The notes under the pieces are model-generated. The model had not been told where the DNA came from and did not search any database. It saw only the letters and a program-made list of their open reading frames with translations. A stretch of 64,000 nucleotides of DNA from an uncultured Prevotellaceae bacterium (GTDB taxonomy: Bacteria > Bacteroidota > Bacteroidia > Bacteroidales > Bacteroidaceae): the NCBI GenBank assembly GCA_947169115.1, contig CAMVOK010000002.1, forward strand, positions 62,001-126,000. Reading direction: 5' to 3'. Shown here in pieces: positions 26,581-35,190 of the stretch (position 1 is its first letter; the number at the start of each line of letters is the position of its first letter). The position numbers were made by a program, and so were the translations under genes.

Positions 26581-26694
26581 TTACTTCTTTGTCGTATTAA
26601 TGCTGCACATGCAGTCCCGCTTCACTTCATTGCTAAAGTAAAAGTAATAATAGTAAGCGTAAAACTGTCCGCTCTGAAGCATGGTTGGTAACAT
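26581..26694 (-). CDS. Phe/Tyr leader peptide controlling the aromatic operon
   Basis: A 37-codon frame starting ATG at 26694 and ending TAA at 26581. The peptide begins MLPTMLQSGQ, continues FYAYYYYFYF (residues 11-20, three Phe and six Tyr) and then SNEVKRDCMCSINTTKK. It starts about 20 nt below a strong promoter and ends 19 bp before the terminator hairpin. Nine aromatic codons in ten, upstream of a pheA-tyrA operon, is the hallmark of an attenuation leader that senses charged tRNA-Phe and tRNA-Tyr. The stretch AAGCGGGA (26622-26615, codons 24-27) is complementary to the terminator 5' arm. The peptide itself probably has no other function. It is too short to be found by ordinary gene calling. 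Confidence 0.88.
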   Translation of the reverse strand: MLPTMLQSGQFYAYYYYFYFSNEVKRDCMCSINTTKK

Positions 26695-26713
26695 TTTGTT
26701 AATTATTCGATTG

Positions 26714-26745
26714 CAAAGGTAATAGTTTTCTTTGGAATGACCAAA
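26714..26745 (-). promoter_or_regulatory. Aromatic operon promoter
   Basis: TTTG (26745-26742), a 20-nt spacer and TACCTTTG (26721-26714) on the minus strand. Transcription should begin about 15 nt before the leader ATG. Confidence 0.85.
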
Positions 26746-26752
26746 AGAAATA

Positions 26753-28033
26753 TCAAATTATTTTATAACCTATCTCTTCTATTACTTTTTTTACTTTTTT
26801 ATTGTCAAAATTGCCCGTTACTTTCGCCGATTTGTCACTAAGGCTAACACTTACTTCCTCTACACCCTCCACGCTGCGAATGGCACGCTCTACATTGGCT
26901 GCACAATGCGAACAATCCATTCCTTCGATGAAGAACGACTGAGATGGCTCGTTGCCACAGGCGCAATTTCCTGTTTTGCATTCGTCATGATGGTCGTGAC
27001 GAAGCAGGGCGTTTATCAGTAAAACTAGTAGAAGTATAGCAGAAGCAAGCGTAAACCATTCCATGTTATTATCGTGGCAGCAGTCGTTCTGAATACTTAA
27101 AACCGATGTAAACCATTCTCGTGGCAAAAGATAGTCGATACCCAGTCCGAACATTACTGCTCCTCCCACGATTGCGGATAGATAGAGTAGGAGGGTGCGA
27201 CGCCCCATGACCTTGTTGATAACCAACAGACTGGCCACATTACATGCCGGACCTGCCATCAGTAGGACAAGGGCAGCACCAGGGGTAAGTCCTTTCATCA
27301 TCAATGCTACGGCAATAGGAATACTGCCTGTGGCACAAACGTACATGGGAACGCTAATACAGAGAACGAGTAGGATACTTAGAACACTATTATCCTTGAA
27401 TAGGGCAAAATATTGATCGGGAACCAAAGCCGTTATCATGCCAGCTATAATTAAGCCCACAACAAGCCATTTTCCAATGTCACCCATCATTTCTACAAAA
27501 CCGTAGTGGAGAGCGTTGAGGAGTTTCTGGGTGATAGTTTTGGGGAGAGCGGAATGGGGAGTATGGTGAGAGGCTTCGCTTGTTTCTTGCGAATAATTAA
27601 AGGTGTCTAAATTTTTCTTCTCGTCTCTTTTCTCTTCTCCCATATTCACCAACATACCCCCCATGATAGCCGTAACGAATGCCACGACAGGACGAATTAT
27701 GGCAAAAGGTAATCCCATTAAAGAGAAGGTGGCAATGATGCTGTCAATGCCAGTTTGTGGTGTAGCAATGAGAAAGGAAATGGTGGCTCCATGGCTTCCA
27801 CCTTCACGACGGAGGCTCATAGCTGTGGGCAGAACACCACACGAACAAAGTGGAAGTGGAACACCGAAGAGGGCGGCCAGGAATACGCTTTTGAAATTAG
27901 ATTTACTTAGATACTTGGCATAAACTTGACGAGGAATGAATTCGTGCATCAAGCCTGCCAGCAGAAAACCTAGCAGGAGATAAGGTGCCATTTCGGCGGT
28001 CATCTCCCAAATGTCATAAAAGAGAGATTTCAT
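26753..28033 (-). CDS. SO_0444-type Cu/Zn efflux permease with C-terminal HMA domain
   Basis: A 426-aa membrane protein. The N-terminal permease half has APYLLLGFLLAGLMHEFIPR and FGVPLPLCSCGVLPTAMSLR with the CSC motif; ATPQTGIDSIIATFSLMGLP and VPMYVCATGSIPIAVALMMK follow. A His/Cys-rich stretch (HDHHDECKTGNCACGNE) leads to a heavy-metal-associated domain at the C-terminus with GMDCSHCAANVE. Family knowledge: export of copper or zinc. The linker NYSQETSEASHHTPHSALPK between the two permease halves looks low-complexity. A promoter TACCTTTG lies at 28074-28067. It ends just upstream of the attenuator promoter. Confidence 0.88.
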   Translation of the reverse strand: MKSLFYDIWEMTAEMAPYLLLGFLLAGLMHEFIPRQVYAKYLSKSNFKSVFLAALFGVPLPLCSCGVLPTAMSLRREGGSHGATISFLIATPQTGIDSIIATFSLMGLPFAIIRPVVAFVTAIMGGMLVNMGEEKRDEKKNLDTFNYSQETSEASHHTPHSALPKTITQKLLNALHYGFVEMMGDIGKWLVVGLIIAGMITALVPDQYFALFKDNSVLSILLVLCISVPMYVCATGSIPIAVALMMKGLTPGAALVLLMAGPACNVASLLVINKVMGRRTLLLYLSAIVGGAVMFGLGIDYLLPREWFTSVLSIQNDCCHDNNMEWFTLASAILLLVLLINALLRHDHHDECKTGNCACGNEPSQSFFIEGMDCSHCAANVERAIRSVEGVEEVSVSLSDKSAKVTGNFDNKKVKKVIEEIGYKII

Positions 28034-28158
28034 ATTAATTACGAATTACGATTAACTTTTCTGGTGCAAAGGTACATACAATTTTATGCAACCAAGTTGC
28101 AAACTTCGTACTTCCTACTTCGTACTTCCTAAATCGTACTTCGTAATTAAACTTATCC

Positions 28159-28887
28159 TCATTCTTCCAATCCTGAAGCAATAGCCTCTCGTGAAAGTTC
28201 CATGGCGTGGTGTATGTTTTCGGGACCCTTGCCGATGGGGGGGATAGGCTTGTGAATCTTCATGGACAATGGATGCCAAAAGACGAAATTGATGGGACCG
28301 CGTCGGCGACAAAGAACCTGATAAGGACCATTCAATGTTATGGGAACCACGGGCATTTGCAGTTCGTCGGCCAATTGGTATGCTCCACGGAAAAATGGTC
28401 CCATCTTGCCTGTCAGCGTGCGCTCGCCCTCGGGGAATACGGTGAGTGAGGTGCCTCCTTGCAATACGGCACGTGCCCGGTCGTGGGTTTGCTGTATGGC
28501 TTTTGGACCGCGTTTGTCAACGAAGATATGGCCTGCAGACTCACATGCTTTTCCCACAAGAGGAATGCTTCTGAGCCCACTTTTCATCATCCACTTGAAG
28601 TTACGTCCCAGATAACCATATATGAGGAAAATGTCGAAAGCCCCCTGATGATTGGCCACAAAGACATAGCTTGTCTTGCTGTCAATATTCTCATATCCTT
28701 CTACATGTACGGGCAAGAGCAGGATACGGATAAACCAACGTCCCCAAATACGTCCTGGCCAATAGCCCCAAAAGTGGGCAGACCCCAGTGTACAGCCAAT
28801 GGTGATGGAAATAGCTGTTATTGCCGTAATTAACAGCAGCAAAGGAGCTGCAATGAATATCTGGTAAATTCGATATAGAATGGTCAT
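28159..28887 (-). CDS. 1-acyl-sn-glycerol-3-phosphate acyltransferase (PlsC family)
   Basis: A 242-aa membrane-bound acyltransferase of phospholipid synthesis. The catalytic HX4D motif is VANHQGAFDIFLIY; the substrate-binding block is FPEGERTLTGKMGPFFRGAY, and MPVVPITLNGPYQVL follows. A hydrophobic N-terminus (APLLLLITAITAISITIGC) anchors it. The gap to the permease gene contains short cttcgtacttcct repeats (about 28108-28150). Acyl donor (acyl-CoA, acyl-ACP or acyl-phosphate) is not clear from sequence. Confidence 0.9.
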   Translation of the reverse strand: MTILYRIYQIFIAAPLLLLITAITAISITIGCTLGSAHFWGYWPGRIWGRWFIRILLLPVHVEGYENIDSKTSYVFVANHQGAFDIFLIYGYLGRNFKWMMKSGLRSIPLVGKACESAGHIFVDKRGPKAIQQTHDRARAVLQGGTSLTVFPEGERTLTGKMGPFFRGAYQLADELQMPVVPITLNGPYQVLCRRRGPINFVFWHPLSMKIHKPIPPIGKGPENIHHAMELSREAIASGLEE

Positions 28888-28944
28888 AATATTAAATCTT
28901 ATATTATTTGTTATTTATTATTTATCATTTATTATTTATCTCAA

Positions 28945-29727
28945 CTATACATCCAAAAATCTTCGCATGGTATCTACAGGAAGTCCACGTCGTCGGGCAT
29001 AGTCGTGTAGTTGGTCGTTTCCTATTTTTCCGATGGAAAAGTGGCGTGCCTTTGGATGAGCAAAAAGAAGCCCGCTGGTGGAAGCATGAGGACGCATGGC
29101 TCCGCTCTCTGTGAGTGTGATTCCGATACGTTTCATGTCAATTATTTCATCGATAATGAAATTGATGCTTTGGTCTGGCAAGGAAGGATAACCTATTGCA
29201 GGTCTGCGTCCTGTGTATTTTTCTTTAAATAAATCGTCAATTCTCAATCTTTCATGAGGAGAATAGCCCCATATTTTTTTTCTAACCTCTTCATGTATGC
29301 GTTCGGCTGTGGCCTCCGCCAGTCGGTCGGCCAAAGTCTGACTAAGTAAATGGTGGTATTCATCCACATGGTCATTACTTACCATTTGTTCGTCCACAGA
29401 AGTGGCAAATAGTCCGATTGTATCTGTTTTTCCCGAACCAACAGGCCAGATAAAATCAGCCCAGCAGAGACATTCCTCACCGTGTTGTTGGCGTAGCATA
29501 GGTAGGCGTTTTCCGTTTTCAATAAGCAGGATGTCCTCTCCGTCGCTGTTTGCTGCAAACAGTTCCACGATGGCGTGGGTTTGAATATGCTCCGCCATTT
29601 CCGTAAGCAAATGTTGAGCATCGGAGTGTAATTCAGGGGATTTTTCTTTCGTCGTACGCCAAGCGTGATAGAAATATGCCCAGTTGATATACGGCACAAT
29701 ATCGTGCAAAGTATAGTGGCGTATCAT
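28945..29727 (-). CDS. Stand-alone methionine synthase (MetH) activation domain protein
   Basis: A 260-aa protein matching the AdoMet-binding C-terminal domain of cobalamin-dependent methionine synthase. Blocks: TLADRLAEATAERIHEEVRK (helical), RPAIGYPSLPDQSI, TLTESGAMRPHASTSGLLFA, HPKARHFSIGKIGNDQLHDY and ARRRGL. In full-length MetH this domain binds AdoMet to re-methylate oxidised cobalamin. Here it is a separate gene without the catalytic modules, so it presumably works with a MetH lacking this domain, encoded elsewhere. It lies 9 bp downstream of pyrC. The cobUTS genes in the window fit a B12-using cell. Confidence 0.9.
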   Translation of the reverse strand: MIRHYTLHDIVPYINWAYFYHAWRTTKEKSPELHSDAQHLLTEMAEHIQTHAIVELFAANSDGEDILLIENGKRLPMLRQQHGEECLCWADFIWPVGSGKTDTIGLFATSVDEQMVSNDHVDEYHHLLSQTLADRLAEATAERIHEEVRKKIWGYSPHERLRIDDLFKEKYTGRRPAIGYPSLPDQSINFIIDEIIDMKRIGITLTESGAMRPHASTSGLLFAHPKARHFSIGKIGNDQLHDYARRRGLPVDTMRRFLDV

Positions 29728-29736
29728 ATCAACAAC

Positions 29737-31089
29737 TTAGATTATAGCCTCTCCACGCAGGGTATCATTAATATTTCCATGGTCATAGGCTAATTGACCA
29801 TTAAGCAGAGTCAGTTGCACGCGCCAATGGAATTTATGTCCCTCCAGTGGACTCCAACCGCATTTGCTCAGGATGTCTTCTTTTCCCAGAGTCCATTCTT
29901 CGGGACGAACCAAAACGAGGTCAGCCTTATAACCAGAACGGATGAAACCTCTTTGTTGAATGTTGAAAAGCATGGCTGGTTGGTGGCACATAGCATCCAC
30001 CATACGTTCAAGGGAGAGCACACCTTCATCGACAAGTCCGAGCATTGACACCAGAGAAAACTGTATCATTGGCATCCCCGATACAGCACGTGCACACCCC
30101 CCTTGTTTTTCGGACAGCAGATGAGGTGCATGATCGGTTCCAATGGTTAACAATCTGCTATCAGCCAGTGCTTGACGAAGGGCTTCACGGTCTTTGCCAC
30201 TTTTTATGGATGGGTTGCACTTGATGCGGGTTCCCAAGGTAGAATAATCCTTGTCGCAGAACAGAAGATGGGGCACACATACTTCTCCCGTTATGTTTCC
30301 ACCAAGCAAAGTCAACTCTCGTTCTGTTGTAATGTGGGCAATGTGAAGGTGGGCGCCAGTTTCCTTAGCCAGTTCGACGGCCAGAGACGATGAACGGAAA
30401 CAGGCTTCTTCATCCCGAATCCAGGAATGATGTTCTATGGCAGGATCTTCGCCCCACAGTTTTTGGGCTTCGGCCATGCGTTCGTTAATACGCGGTGTGT
30501 CCTCACAATGTGCAACAATGGGGATGTTGTTCTCTTCCGAATATCTGAAAATATGGAGCAGCGCTTCGCGCTTATCAACAAGCATGTTGCCAGTGCTGCT
30601 ACCCATGAAGAGTTTGATGGGAGGGTGAGAGGGTATGCCTTCGGATGTTGAGCTACACTTGTCGTAGAAGTGTTTAAGAGCCTGTATGTCATTGGTTGCA
30701 CCAATATAATAGGTATAGTTTACTCGACTTTCACGGGCACCGAGAGTCATACGTTCTTGCCATCGTTCGAGGGTGGAGGTAGGAGGATTCACGTTAGGCA
30801 TGTCAATGACAGAAGTTACCCCTCCAGCCAGTGCAGCCCGACTTTCGTGAGCAATGTCTGCTTTATGTGTCATGCCAGGTTCACGGAAGTGTACGTGTGT
30901 GTCAATGATACCAGGTAAGAGCAGTGCTCCTTTTGCATCAATACGAAGGCTTGTTGACGATTCTAGTTCAATTAAAGAGAATTCATCCTCATAAATGGTC
31001 GCAATATAGTCATCTTCGATAAGCACGGCACCCTTGAAATGTCGTCCTTCGTTAACTATTACCGCATTATGAATGAGAATCTTTCTCAC
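29737..31089 (-). CDS. pyrC: Dihydroorotase
   Basis: A 450-aa amidohydrolase of pyrimidine synthesis. The metal site is HVHFREPG (His65, His67), and SVIDMPNVNPPT and LTIGTDHAPHLLSEKQGGC are family blocks, the latter with the catalytic aspartate. KLFMGSSTGNML contains the usual loop. The start at 31089 is a GTG giving the normal N-terminus MRKILIHNAVIVNEG; no suitable ATG is nearby. A serine-rich insert (CSSTSEGIPSHPPIK) precedes the KLFMG block. The gene lies 33 bp after the Dpm1-like gene and 9 bp before the MetH-domain gene. Confidence 0.93.
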   Translation of the reverse strand: MRKILIHNAVIVNEGRHFKGAVLIEDDYIATIYEDEFSLIELESSTSLRIDAKGALLLPGIIDTHVHFREPGMTHKADIAHESRAALAGGVTSVIDMPNVNPPTSTLERWQERMTLGARESRVNYTYYIGATNDIQALKHFYDKCSSTSEGIPSHPPIKLFMGSSTGNMLVDKREALLHIFRYSEENNIPIVAHCEDTPRINERMAEAQKLWGEDPAIEHHSWIRDEEACFRSSSLAVELAKETGAHLHIAHITTERELTLLGGNITGEVCVPHLLFCDKDYSTLGTRIKCNPSIKSGKDREALRQALADSRLLTIGTDHAPHLLSEKQGGCARAVSGMPMIQFSLVSMLGLVDEGVLSLERMVDAMCHQPAMLFNIQQRGFIRSGYKADLVLVRPEEWTLGKEDILSKCGWSPLEGHKFHWRVQLTLLNGQLAYDHGNINDTLRGEAII

Positions 31090-31122
31090 TGCGTCTGCCT
31101 CTATTATATTATTCGCTATACA

Positions 31123-31866
31123 TTATCCTTTTTTCGGATATTTCCTGAACCATCCGTCCCAACGAAGACGCATGACACCGAACAGGGCTTCAGAGAAGAT
31201 GCCACCAGACATCTTACTGGTGCCAAGCTCTCGGTTAACGAATATGACAGGTACTTCTTTAATCTTGAAGCCACATTTGGCGGCCGTAAACTTCATTTCT
31301 ATCTGGAAGGCGTAACCTTTGAAACGAATTTTCCCGAGTTCCAAGGTTTCCAACACTTCTCGGCGATAGCATACAAAACCTGCAGTGGTGTCGTGAATGT
31401 CAAGTCCGGTCACCATTCGAACGTATTTCGAAGCAAAATATGACATCAGAACACGTCCCATGGGCCAATTCACCACATTGACTCCTGTCACATATCTACT
31501 ACCAATGGAAACATCAAAACCTTCGTCCCTACAAGCAGACAGCAATCGTGGAAGGTCGCTTGGTGCATGGCTGAAGTCGGCATCCATTTCGAAAATGAAG
31601 TCGTACTTGTGTTCAATTGCCCATTGGAACCCACGGATATATGCTGTTCCCAATCCGAGTTTGCCGCTACGCTCAACGATAAATAGACTACCATTGAATT
31701 CATCGCTCATTAGTCTTTTAACGATGTCAGCCGTACCATCAGGCGAACCATCGTCGATGACCAATACGTGAAATCCGTCGGGCAATGCGGTCACAGCCCG
31801 TATGATATTCTCTATATTTTCTTTCTCGTTATAGGTGGGAATTATGACTATGGAGCGTGTTGACAT
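31123..31866 (-). CDS. Polyprenol monophosphomannose synthase-like glycosyltransferase (GT2)
   Basis: A 247-aa cytoplasmic or membrane-associated GT2 enzyme of the Dpm1 type. The N-terminus IVIIPTYNEKENIENIIRAV, the DxD-containing EMDADFSHAPSDLPRL, and GSRYVTGVNVVNWPMGRVLM followed by TGLDIHDTTAGFVCYRREVL are typical. No C-terminal membrane helices are seen. Family members transfer mannose (or another hexose) from the nucleotide sugar to a polyprenyl phosphate. It follows the DUF4270 gene by 13 bp, an arrangement I recall from other Bacteroidales. Donor sugar unproven. Confidence 0.87.
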   Translation of the reverse strand: MSTRSIVIIPTYNEKENIENIIRAVTALPDGFHVLVIDDGSPDGTADIVKRLMSDEFNGSLFIVERSGKLGLGTAYIRGFQWAIEHKYDFIFEMDADFSHAPSDLPRLLSACRDEGFDVSIGSRYVTGVNVVNWPMGRVLMSYFASKYVRMVTGLDIHDTTAGFVCYRREVLETLELGKIRFKGYAFQIEMKFTAAKCGFKIKEVPVIFVNRELGTSKMSGGIFSEALFGVMRLRWDGWFRKYPKKG

Positions 31867-31879
31867 AGCTTATAATGAT

Positions 31880-33319
31880 TTACTCCTGATAGAATTTGCT
31901 GTAAACAATCTGCATGGGCAGTTTTGTGTTTCCTCCAACGAGACGGACACTATTTAGACTTAGGTCATGAGTGACGCTGACCAGTGCTCCGCTACTGTTT
32001 GTACTCGTATTAACAGGAATGAGTAATACCTTATTCCAGTCGGGATTTAAGGTCTCCCATGCCTCCTCCGTTATACCAGCACGCTTGGCCTCGTTGGTCT
32101 TTTCGTTTTTGCAATAGGAGATAAGGCGACAAATGTTGTCGAAAGTATAAGTATTATATGTACTATTGTACGTTGCAATAAAACTTGTTCGTCCATCGGC
32201 TACCTTGTGCTCCTTGAAGAAGTTGTGAGTGTCATGTTTCCTGACCATCAGCAGATTCTCTGGTGTGCCCCAATGATAGTTGTTTTGGGACTTATTGTAA
32301 CGTGTGAGAGTGATGCTGGCCATCGATATACTGTCGGTAGCATGTTCGTTGGCATAGAACTGATTGATGGGTAGTGTCATCTCTGTACAGATGCCAGCAG
32401 GTGTTTTTAAGTAAGTGCAACTTTTGTCGGCCACCAACGCATCTACATTTTCATTCTCAAAGTGTGTACTCTGAATTACCTCTGGGGTCGCTGCGAAACG
32501 CGTTATACCCGAATAGATTTGCTTCTGGTTATATGGGTCGCAATAACGATAATAAAGGTTTAATGTGCCAACGCTGACAGCAATCATGGTACCTTTCCCA
32601 TTAGAAATGTGGAAGTACAAGCCTGGCAATACGTTGCGTATGAACTCGTATGAATTCTTGAATCTGTCAGGATTTTCATAGTATTTTTCCATGATGTTTT
32701 GGCCGACAGACTTTGGCAGTACAATTCGAATGTTATGGGTATAGCTCGAACTGTTCAGGGTAGTCTCGCTTACATTGTAGTCTCTGGGACTGAATACTCG
32801 TGAGGCAATGGGTTTTGCTCCGTCGGGTAGGAATTTCGTGAGATCGACATCTGTATAGAATATAGAATCTTCCTCCAGCAATTTACTCTCTGACAGTTCA
32901 TAGACTTCTAGTTTCAGCGGATTGTTTGAATCACCATAATAGCGTTCGAAATACAAACGAACCTCACAAGAGTCACATTGTACGATTCCTGTTGAGGTGT
33001 TTCCGGCAACTTCTCCCACCATGACCTCCTTGTCGGGGAATTTATAGTTTTCAAACGAGTAAAACTGAGCAGCAAAGTCAGCTGTGATATCTGTTCCAGT
33101 TTCGGGGTCTGTAATACAACCCAAATAGTTGGTCACGCTGCTTGCTATGACAGAGTCCATCTTGAGCGACTGTGTTGTCACTTCGAAAGATTTCGTACTA
33201 TTTGAAATACCGTCTCCCTTCTCGTATATGCCAAGACTTCCCGTATTGTCGTCACACGAAATCATGGCCATTGCCAATGTGCAGGTCAGTAAGGAAGATG
33301 CAATGATATGTTTTGCCAT
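31880..33319 (-). CDS. DUF4270 lipoprotein
   Basis: A 479-aa lipoprotein. MAKHIIASSLLTCTLAMAMI is followed by the lipobox cysteine (MISCDDN). The frame is open to 33391, but this extension has no signal peptide; ATG at 33319 does. The DUF4270 family is specific to Bacteroidetes and of unknown function. Conserved parts include NSTKSFEVTTQSLKMDSVIA near the start and the YLGCITDPETG motif. Likely anchored in the outer membrane or facing the periplasm. It is 7 bp downstream of the GlgA-like gene, so co-transcribed. Confidence 0.87.
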   Translation of the reverse strand: MAKHIIASSLLTCTLAMAMISCDDNTGSLGIYEKGDGISNSTKSFEVTTQSLKMDSVIASSVTNYLGCITDPETGTDITADFAAQFYSFENYKFPDKEVMVGEVAGNTSTGIVQCDSCEVRLYFERYYGDSNNPLKLEVYELSESKLLEEDSIFYTDVDLTKFLPDGAKPIASRVFSPRDYNVSETTLNSSSYTHNIRIVLPKSVGQNIMEKYYENPDRFKNSYEFIRNVLPGLYFHISNGKGTMIAVSVGTLNLYYRYCDPYNQKQIYSGITRFAATPEVIQSTHFENENVDALVADKSCTYLKTPAGICTEMTLPINQFYANEHATDSISMASITLTRYNKSQNNYHWGTPENLLMVRKHDTHNFFKEHKVADGRTSFIATYNSTYNTYTFDNICRLISYCKNEKTNEAKRAGITEEAWETLNPDWNKVLLIPVNTSTNSSGALVSVTHDLSLNSVRLVGGNTKLPMQIVYSKFYQE

Positions 33320-33326
33320 GATGTGT

Positions 33327-34160
33327 TCAGTCTTCAGGTGTTTCCTTTTTACCTTTTGCCCACACCATATCGTAGAAGTCGATATAGGCATCCAGATTCG
33401 TTGTGTAGTCCTTGGTTGTGGGTTTGTTCACGGCTTCGGCATACGCGAGTACCGATGGATTCACATTCGGAGTGGTAAACACCACGCCATCAGAGTATTT
33501 GATGGCCAGTTTGAGCAAGTCATCGGGAGTCAGATCGGTGCCGAACTCCTTGAAGCAATCTGCTCCCGTAGTGCGGAAGTCCAGTATCTGGTCGAAGTGT
33601 TCACCAGTGCTTTTAGTAAGTTTGCTTTCTGCAACCGAGTAAACTACACGACAATCGTGGAAATAAGGTTCCTCGGCGTAGGCTGTCTTGATGTAAACCG
33701 GTACAAGCGAAGAAATCCAACCTTGACAATGTATTACGTCTGGTTTCCAGCGTAGCTTCTTTACGGTTTCTAAAACGCCTCTCGCATAAAAAGCAGCACG
33801 TGAGGTGTTGTCCTCATACTCCTTACCTTCTCTGTCCTGTTCAGCCAGGCGTTTGGCAAAGAAGTCTTCGTTGTCGATAAAGTAAACCTGCATCCGTGTA
33901 CCTGTGACCGAAGCCACCTTGATGATGAGTTGATGGTCTGTGTCATCCACCACAATATTCATCCCCGACAGACGTATAACCTCGTGAAGTTGATTCCTGC
34001 GCTCGTTAATGTTTCCCCATTTGGGCATGAAAGCGCGAATTTCCCTTTCCTTGTCCAGTGCATAAAGTGGCAGGTCGCGCCCCATTTTTGTTAAATCCGA
34101 ATCAGGAACATAGGGATTAATCTCCTGGGTAATAAACAATATCTTCTCAGCTTTCATCAT
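33327..34160 (-). CDS. Short glycogen/starch synthase-like protein (GT5 N-terminal domain only)
   Basis: A 277-aa protein that matches only the first half of glycogen synthase. KILFITQEINPYVPDSDLTK MGRDLPL and PDVIHCQGWISSLVPVYIKT are recognisable. The second Rossmann domain with the nucleotide-sugar-binding E-x7-E motif is missing, and the next gene starts 7 bp later, so it is not a frameshift. Such short forms are normal in Bacteroidales next to panC and DUF4270. Whether it is an active synthase is doubtful. The minus-strand promoter TAACTTTG is at 34187-34180, 19 nt before the start. Confidence 0.8.
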   Translation of the reverse strand: MMKAEKILFITQEINPYVPDSDLTKMGRDLPLYALDKEREIRAFMPKWGNINERRNQLHEVIRLSGMNIVVDDTDHQLIIKVASVTGTRMQVYFIDNEDFFAKRLAEQDREGKEYEDNTSRAAFYARGVLETVKKLRWKPDVIHCQGWISSLVPVYIKTAYAEEPYFHDCRVVYSVAESKLTKSTGEHFDQILDFRTTGADCFKEFGTDLTPDDLLKLAIKYSDGVVFTTPNVNPSVLAYAEAVNKPTTKDYTTNLDAYIDFYDMVWAKGKKETPED

Positions 34161-34332
34161 GTAAGGTATTTTTCCGTTGCAAAGTTACGAAAAAAATCCC
34201 AAACAAGTATTATACATTATAAATAATAAAAGGTTTTCACCTTTTTTAGCGATTTAATAAAGGGAATATTTCTTTATTTCGATAATTATGCGTTATTTTG
34301 CACCGTCTTACAGAAAGATTTGAAAATCTAAG

Positions 34333-35184
34333 ATGAAAGTAATTTCAACCATAGCCGACCTTAAAAACGAATTGGAGACAGTTCGTAACAATGGTTGCAC
34401 CATAGGACTTGTGCCCACGATGGGAGCCCTGCATGAAGGACATGCATCGCTCGTCCGTCGTAGTGTTGGAGAGAATGATGTGACCGTTGTAAGCATATTC
34501 CTCAATCCCACGCAGTTCAACGACAAGAACGACTTGGCCAAGTACCCTCGTACACTCGAAGCAGATTGCCGACTCTTGGAGCAATGTGGAGCTACTATTG
34601 CTTTTGCCCCATCGGTTGATGAGGTGTATCCTGAACCAGATACACGCTCTTTCAATTATCCTCCCACCGACAGTGTCATGGAAGGTGCTTTCCGTCCCGG
34701 TCATTTCAATGGCGTATGTCAGATTGTGTCCAAACTCTTTGCTATGGTAGAGCCCGACCGTGCCTACTTCGGAGAGAAGGACTTCCAGCAGATAGCTGTC
34801 ATTCGAAGAATGGTTGAAGACCTTGGTTTCACTCTTCAGATAGTTCCTTGTCCTGTTGTACGCGAAGCCAGTGGCCTTGCCCTCAGTAGCCGTAACACCC
34901 TGCTTAATGATGATGAACGCCAGATTGCGAGTAACATCTACCAGACACTGGCCCAAAGCCGCGAATGGGCAAAGACAGAAAGCGTGCAGGTTGTCCATGA
35001 CCATGTTGTCAGTCAAATCAATGCTATTTCAGGTTTGGAAGTTCAGTACTATAGTATTGTTGACGGACGCACATTGGCCGACGTTGCCAGTTGGAACGAC
35101 AGTAACGACATTGTAGGATGCATCACCGTTTTCTGTGGCCAGCAACCCATCCGTTTGATTGACCACATCCGCTATAAAGGATAA
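34333..35184 (+). CDS. panC: Pantoate--beta-alanine ligase
   Basis: A 283-aa enzyme joining pantoate and beta-alanine with ATP to give pantothenate, the precursor of coenzyme A. VPTMGALHEGHASLVRR carries the HxGH nucleotide-binding motif (His34, His37). FLNPTQFNDKNDLAKYPRTL and YFGEKDFQQIAVIRRMVEDL are family blocks. It is followed after 6 bp by panD, which makes the beta-alanine, so the two form a small operon divergent from the GlgA-like gene. Confidence 0.96.
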   Translation: MKVISTIADLKNELETVRNNGCTIGLVPTMGALHEGHASLVRRSVGENDVTVVSIFLNPTQFNDKNDLAKYPRTLEADCRLLEQCGATIAFAPSVDEVYPEPDTRSFNYPPTDSVMEGAFRPGHFNGVCQIVSKLFAMVEPDRAYFGEKDFQQIAVIRRMVEDLGFTLQIVPCPVVREASGLALSSRNTLLNDDERQIASNIYQTLAQSREWAKTESVQVVHDHVVSQINAISGLEVQYYSIVDGRTLADVASWNDSNDIVGCITVFCGQQPIRLIDHIRYKG

Positions 35185-35190
35185 TCCGCC

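Larger units (their letters stand above)
26523..26722 (-). promoter_or_regulatory. Transcription attenuator: leader, antiterminator and terminator
   Basis: Nine bases within the leader frame (GAAGCGGGA, 26623-26615) are complementary to the terminator 5' arm (TCCCGCTTC, 26561-26553). If ribosomes stall at the early Tyr/Phe codons, this segment stays free and can form the antiterminator. If they run to the stop codon, it is covered and the terminator at 26562-26531 forms. This is the classic attenuation layout, inferred from sequence alone. Confidence 0.8.

Noticed and set aside
33327-34160. Frameshifted full-length glgA
   Set aside because: The next gene begins 7 bp later with a clear lipoprotein signal; no remnant of the second domain is present in other frames.
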